Assembly: GCA_028583605.1 (NCBI GenBank)
Contig: CM053330.1
Location: forward strand, 32,989,619-33,053,618
DNA: 64,000 nt
Source of the DNA: Dastarcus helophoroides
Lineage: Eukaryota; Arthropoda; Insecta; Coleoptera; Bothrideridae
Direction of reading: 5' to 3'
Part shown: positions 59,967 through 64,000 of the stretch, one piece after another
Numbering within the stretch: position 1 is the first letter of the stretch
Layout of the letters: every line of letters starts with the position of its first letter
Program-made: the position numbers and the translations under genes
Notes under the pieces: generated by a model
What the model saw: the letters and a program-made list of their open reading frames with translations, nothing else
Databases searched by the model: none
What the model was told of the DNA's origin: nothing

Positions 59967-61834
59967 TGGGGGAAGCTAAAGCGGCAAAGAGCAACAGCTG
60001 CACCACCGTAGCTCTCAGGTACAAATTCATATACAAAAATGTGGGTGGCGGCGAACCGAAATTGGAATTTGTGCCACACAAAGTGCGTAAACTTAAGGTG
60101 ACCACCGAAGCGGCAAAAGAGGAGCTTTTGCCTGAAAACGTGAAATATGAGGACGACATGGAGTACTTACGGAGCTTGGACCCTAAAGAGTGGAAGAGTC
60201 AAGACCATTATAAAGTCCTAGGAATACCCACGTTACGAATTAATGCTACAGACGAGATTATTAAAACTGCTTATAGGAAAAAGGTTTTAAAACATCACCC
60301 TGACAAGAGAAAAGCTCTAGGTGAGGAAATTAAGCCTGATGATGACTATTTTACTTGTATAACGATGGCTTATGAAACGTTGGGGAATTCTCTCAAGAGA
60401 CGATCTTACGATTCCGTTGACCCGGAATTTGACAATGCGTTACCTACTGCTTCTGAGGCTAAAAGCGACTTTTTTGGTACATTTAAATACTATTTTGATT
60501 TGAATTCGAGATGGTCAGAAAAATCCAACGTACCCAGCTTAGGCGACGAAAGCTCTTCTAGGGAAAGCGTTGAAGAATTCTACTCGTTTTGGTATGATTT
60601 CAAATCTTGGAGAGAGTATTCTTACGAAGACGAAGAAGACAAGGAGAAGTGTTCTGACAGAGATGAACGTAGATATGTTGATAAATTAAATAAAGCGGAA
60701 CGTCTAAGGAAAAAGAAGGAAGAAATGTCTAGGATACGTAGCTTAGTGGATTTAGCATATAATAATGATCCTAGGATAGCGAAATTTAAACAGGAAGATA
60801 AGGAAAGGAAGTTGGCGGCTAAACGAGCCAAGCAAACAGCTGCCCAAGCAAAGAAAGAAAAAGAAGAACAAATGCTCAAGGAAGCTCTCCTGGCGAAAGA
60901 ACAAGCTGAAGCGGCGGAACGAGCAAGGATAGAAGCCAAACGTCAAGAGAGGGAAGTCCTCAAGAAAGCGCTAAAGAAAGAAAGGAAAATACTCCGGGAT
61001 TTATGCAAAAGCAATAATTATTATGCGGAATCTGAAGAACAAAACTTAAAGAACCTACAAGCATTGGAATCTCTATGTGAAAGTTTAACTTTGAGCGAGC
61101 TTGAAGAGTTAAACAATAACATGAAGAATAACGGGAAGGTTGCCTTTTTCAAAGCGGTCGATGCTATGGAAAAGAAAGTTGAAAGTGAACGGAAAGCTGT
61201 CCAGGCGGCTGCCAAACAGAAGTCCACAGAAAACAAAGTTGAGCCTACGGTGAAGGTTGTTCCTGAATGGAATGAGGAGAATATTCAACTCTTAGTAAAG
61301 GCGGTCAATCTATTCCCAGCTGGGACGAATCAACGGTGGGAGGTGGTTGCAAACTTTATAAATCAACATGGTATATTTACGAAAGATAGCAGCAATTTTA
61401 CCGCCAAATTAGTCCTGGCTAAAGCTAAAGATTTGCAGAATACGGACTTTTCCAAGAATAATTTAAAACAAGTAGCAAATAAACAAGCTTTTGAAAACTT
61501 TAAGAAGGACAAACGAATTGTTGTAAATTCGGATGACTCAGGGATTTCTAAAAAATTAGAAAATGTAAATATAAACGGAGATAATCCGAGTAAGTTAGTC
61601 AATGGCGATAGCAAGCCACAAAACGCGAAACAGGATACTCCATGGACTGCAGCAGAGCAACAACTCTTAGAACAAGCGTTAAAAACTTATCCGAATTCGA
61701 CGCCGGAGAGATGGGATAGAATCGCAGAGTGTATTCCAAACAGAACTAAAAAGGAATGTATGAAACGTTATAAAGAACTGGTTGAAACTATTAAAGCAAA
61801 AAAGGCTGCTCAGGCTGCTGTATCGACAAAATAA
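59966..61834 (+). CDS. DNAJC2: DnaJ homolog subfamily C member 2 (zuotin/MPP11)
   Basis: Complete 622-residue J-protein, close to the family length. Zuotin/MPP11 is the J-protein of the ribosome-associated complex: with its Hsp70 partner it assists nascent chains at the ribosome exit. The vertebrate form also acts on chromatin as ZRF1. Visible in order: LDPKEWKSQDHYKVLG and the J domain (about 78-152) with the catalytic HPD at 111-113 inside KHHPDKRK; the zuotin-homology region (EFYSFWYDFKSWREYSY, NDPRIAKFK); a long Lys/Glu/Ala charged helix (about 270-360); SANT 1 (from about 435, VKAVNLFPAGTNQRWEVVAN); and SANT 2 (from about 560, PWTAAEQQLLEQALKTYPNS then RTKKECMKRYKEL). A is at -3 of the ATG. 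The gene is one uninterrupted exon, whereas vertebrate DNAJC2 has many; it may be naturally intronless here or a retrocopy. The frame is intact, which argues for function. Confidence 0.96.
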   Translation: MGEAKAAKSNSCTTVALRYKFIYKNVGGGEPKLEFVPHKVRKLKVTTEAAKEELLPENVKYEDDMEYLRSLDPKEWKSQDHYKVLGIPTLRINATDEIIKTAYRKKVLKHHPDKRKALGEEIKPDDDYFTCITMAYETLGNSLKRRSYDSVDPEFDNALPTASEAKSDFFGTFKYYFDLNSRWSEKSNVPSLGDESSSRESVEEFYSFWYDFKSWREYSYEDEEDKEKCSDRDERRYVDKLNKAERLRKKKEEMSRIRSLVDLAYNNDPRIAKFKQEDKERKLAAKRAKQTAAQAKKEKEEQMLKEALLAKEQAEAAERARIEAKRQEREVLKKALKKERKILRDLCKSNNYYAESEEQNLKNLQALESLCESLTLSELEELNNNMKNNGKVAFFKAVDAMEKKVESERKAVQAAAKQKSTENKVEPTVKVVPEWNEENIQLLVKAVNLFPAGTNQRWEVVANFINQHGIFTKDSSNFTAKLVLAKAKDLQNTDFSKNNLKQVANKQAFENFKKDKRIVVNSDDSGISKKLENVNINGDNPSKLVNGDSKPQNAKQDTPWTAAEQQLLEQALKTYPNSTPERWDRIAECIPNRTKKECMKRYKELVETIKAKKAAQAAVSTK

Positions 61835-61918
61835 ATTAAGCTACTATTAGATGAATTTAATAATTTATTATTTGAATTAATGTAAGTTTAATTTTAACAC
61901 TTGGGATTTTTCCAAGAC

Positions 61919-61924
61919 AATAAA
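61919..61924 (+). terminator. polyadenylation signal of DNAJC2
   Basis: AATAAA lies 85 bp after the stop codon, in AT-rich DNA. It is the first such signal downstream and fits a short 3' UTR. Confidence 0.6.
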
Positions 61925-62465
61925 ACTTAAAAATTCTATTGTACAATTTATTTCTACATATTAAAAAGTAACACATACTAGCAGAATGTCAACTATTTTA
62001 AATGCTTAAAAACAATGACTGATTTTATAGAGAATTTACATCATATCACTTCACTTAATTTTAAACAAATTTGCTCTACAAATTAACTACGAACCTAAAC
62101 GTATTTGGGGAGAAAATTGAATCAAGTATTTTCTTATTGTCCTTATTATTTTTATTTTCTTTCTTTTTTTTTAAATTAGATTAGATGTCCAAGAATTTTT
62201 TTAAATAAGGGATTACGTCTTGTTATTGGTTTTGATCTGTCCTCGCCCAATTATCATGCTTAAAAATGTTACCTATTTTGTTTTGAAAAAAAACAAATTA
62301 TTTTTAATAAATTGATCTATATTTTAATTGTTTCTTTTATTTTAATATAGAACTAAAACTGTAAGATGATTTACCTACCACTTTGATGAGGCTTTTTCAG
62401 AAACAAAAGTTAAGACTGAAGGGGAACTGGAATAGAAAATTAAGGCGCATTTGTTTTAAGCATGT
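61925..62465. other. INTS14 intron DNA, nothing recognised
   Basis: AT-rich, unique-looking. Searched by eye for the next INTS14 VWA exon (expected to begin near VVFS or similar) without success. Confidence 0.4.
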
Positions 62466-64000
62466 TTTGATTTTAACCATAACGCAAATTCGGGAAGAAA
62501 GTTGAGGTTTTCTTAAAAAAAAATGAATTATTGAAAGAAATTAAATAAGTTCAGAAACATTCGAAACTCTTAAACTTAACAGAAAATTGTGTTTTTCTGC
62601 AAATTTTGATTTGAATCTCAAAATTTCGTTTTTCATCTTGAAATTTGACTCAAAATTTCAATTTGAAGAAGAAACTTTTGCCTTTACATTTACAAAGCCA
62701 AAATTCCAGAAAGGCGAAATTTTTGTTTTTGAAATTTCATATTTTCTCAAAATTTCAGTCCTTTCTCGAAATTTTCGTTTGAGATACAAAACTTTAGTTT
62801 TCGAAATTATATTTTTTAATTACTCTCAAAGTGTTGATTTTTTCAAAAAGTTCGAATTTTGTTTTTCAAATAATGATTTAAACTTGAACTTTCGTGTTCA
62901 CCTTTAAATTTCGACTTTTTATTCAAAAGTTTCATTTTTGTAAGAACACTTTGAATTTATGGTTACAATTTCCAGAACAACCTCAAAACTTCCTGGTTAA
63001 AGACAAAGCATCGTAATTTTGATTAAAACAAAGATTTGAAATTTGCACTTCAAATTTTGAGAAAAATTAGAAGTTTTAGGAAAACCAAAGATTTCTGAAA
63101 ATCATCTTTTGAATTTGGACTTTTTGCTAATTGTTAATTTTTGAAAACATTCGTTCAAGATTTAAATTCATACATTTTTTGAAATTTATTTATTTATTTA
63201 TTTTATTTTTATTTTTTTTTGTTTTTCCAAATTTCGTATTTTTCTCCATAAATTTCATGGCTTCTCGTGAAATTTTAATCTTGAAATGTCTCGATTTTTT
63301 TTCAAAATTTCAATTTGTTTTTTGAGATCTCGACTTTTTTCTCAAAATTTGGGCCTAACTCGAAATCTAGACCCAAGGAACAAAATTTTATTTTATAGTC
63401 AACACTGAGGGCTAAGTCAGAAATTAGAGTCTACAAATTCGACTTTAAAATCAAAATAAAAAATGTTTGAAGTGTAAATTTTTTCTTTCAACAAAATTAG
63501 AAATTCTAGGAGAAAACTTGAAATGATTGTTTGAGTGTAAATGTTTTCTGCAAACTAGAACCTTTTTTTTTCAGGTTAATCCCAATTTGAGTATTTCAGG
63601 CGAGTTCTTGGAAAAAATTTGGGTTTCAAATCAAAAATATTCCACTTTTCTAAAATATTTAAAGTTTACGCAATTATAATTTTTCTTGAGAAGATATTCG
63701 AAGCGAAAGTTTGTGACAAAATCATAATTTAGTGCCAGTTAACTAGGTTTTATGCAAATTTATATCTTTTGCTCCTCATTTCCACTCCGTAAAAAGAAAT
63801 AAAAATGTTAACGTTAAACCTGAAGCTTGAGGGAAAAAAACAGAAATTTCGAATATATTTCTCAAATTTTCAGCCTTAAACTTTAATAATTTTGATATAT
63901 TTTTCATCTTTCAAGCCGAAATGTTGAAAACAAAGAGGTACACTTTCAGAAATAACTCGAATTCTGTAAAAAGGTTTTTTAATTTTTTTTTTTAATTTCA
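62466..64000. repeat. T-rich to mixed degenerate repeat block, runs off the window
   Basis: TTTTCTCAAAATTTCGACTT-type words with a T-rich + strand to about 63350, then mixed. It repeats the theme seen in the Sema1a introns, so the repeat is not tied to one gene. The frames at 62587 and 63131 are Phe/Leu/Lys-rich repeat translations. Confidence 0.65.

Overview
This is animal nuclear DNA, almost certainly insect, from a large and repeat-rich genome. Short exons with GT/AG borders are separated by multi-kilobase introns. The first 45.7 kb holds eleven + strand segments that read as the C-terminal two thirds of a transmembrane semaphorin-1A. The protein follows the Drosophila Sema1a family block by block. 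The wording of its C-terminus makes a hymenopteran or similar insect plausible, but no order can be proved from the window.

Layout. Sema1a: exons at 1-112, 13574-13678, 13760-13848, 20106-20247, 22397-22745, 30871-30953, 32104-32332, 36283-36566, 37709-37919, 38015-38240 and 45599-45664. They cover the second half of the Sema domain, the PSI domain, the transmembrane helix and the cytoplasmic tail. Codon phase is preserved at every junction. Behind the stop codon an in-frame, GC-rich, Ser/Pro-rich stretch of 57 codons stays open, which is a candidate stop-codon readthrough extension. About 45.8-54.9 kb has no recognisable protein gene; it may be a long 3' UTR plus intergenic DNA. At 59.3 kb the first coding exon of INTS14 (Integrator subunit with a VWA domain) starts. 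A complete intronless DNAJC2/zuotin gene (59966-61834) lies in what seems to be the first INTS14 intron.

Mobile DNA makes up most of the rest. I see a decayed Penelope-like ORF fragment and several Penelope-like end sequences, some forming long hairpins. There is an isolated Jockey-type ORF1, a nearly full LINE ORF2 with stops and frameshifts ending 38 nt before a Sema1a splice acceptor, and an RNase-H-type LINE 3' tail with an (AAT)n end. There are two hAT-like elements with 8-bp target duplications, a Harbinger-like and a pogo/Tigger-like MITE, a probable solo LTR, and a foldback element carrying a nested TA-flanked MITE inside a tandem array.

The most striking bulk feature is many kilobases of very AT-rich DNA built from endless degenerate variants of one short theme (GAAATTTTGAAAAAGTC and its complement). 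Each kilobase-scale block keeps one strand polarity, A-rich or T-rich on the + strand. One such block lies wholly inside a TSD-flanked hAT-like element, which suggests how this DNA may spread. No CRISPR, operon, phage or other prokaryotic system is present, and I found no convincing wholly new protein system.
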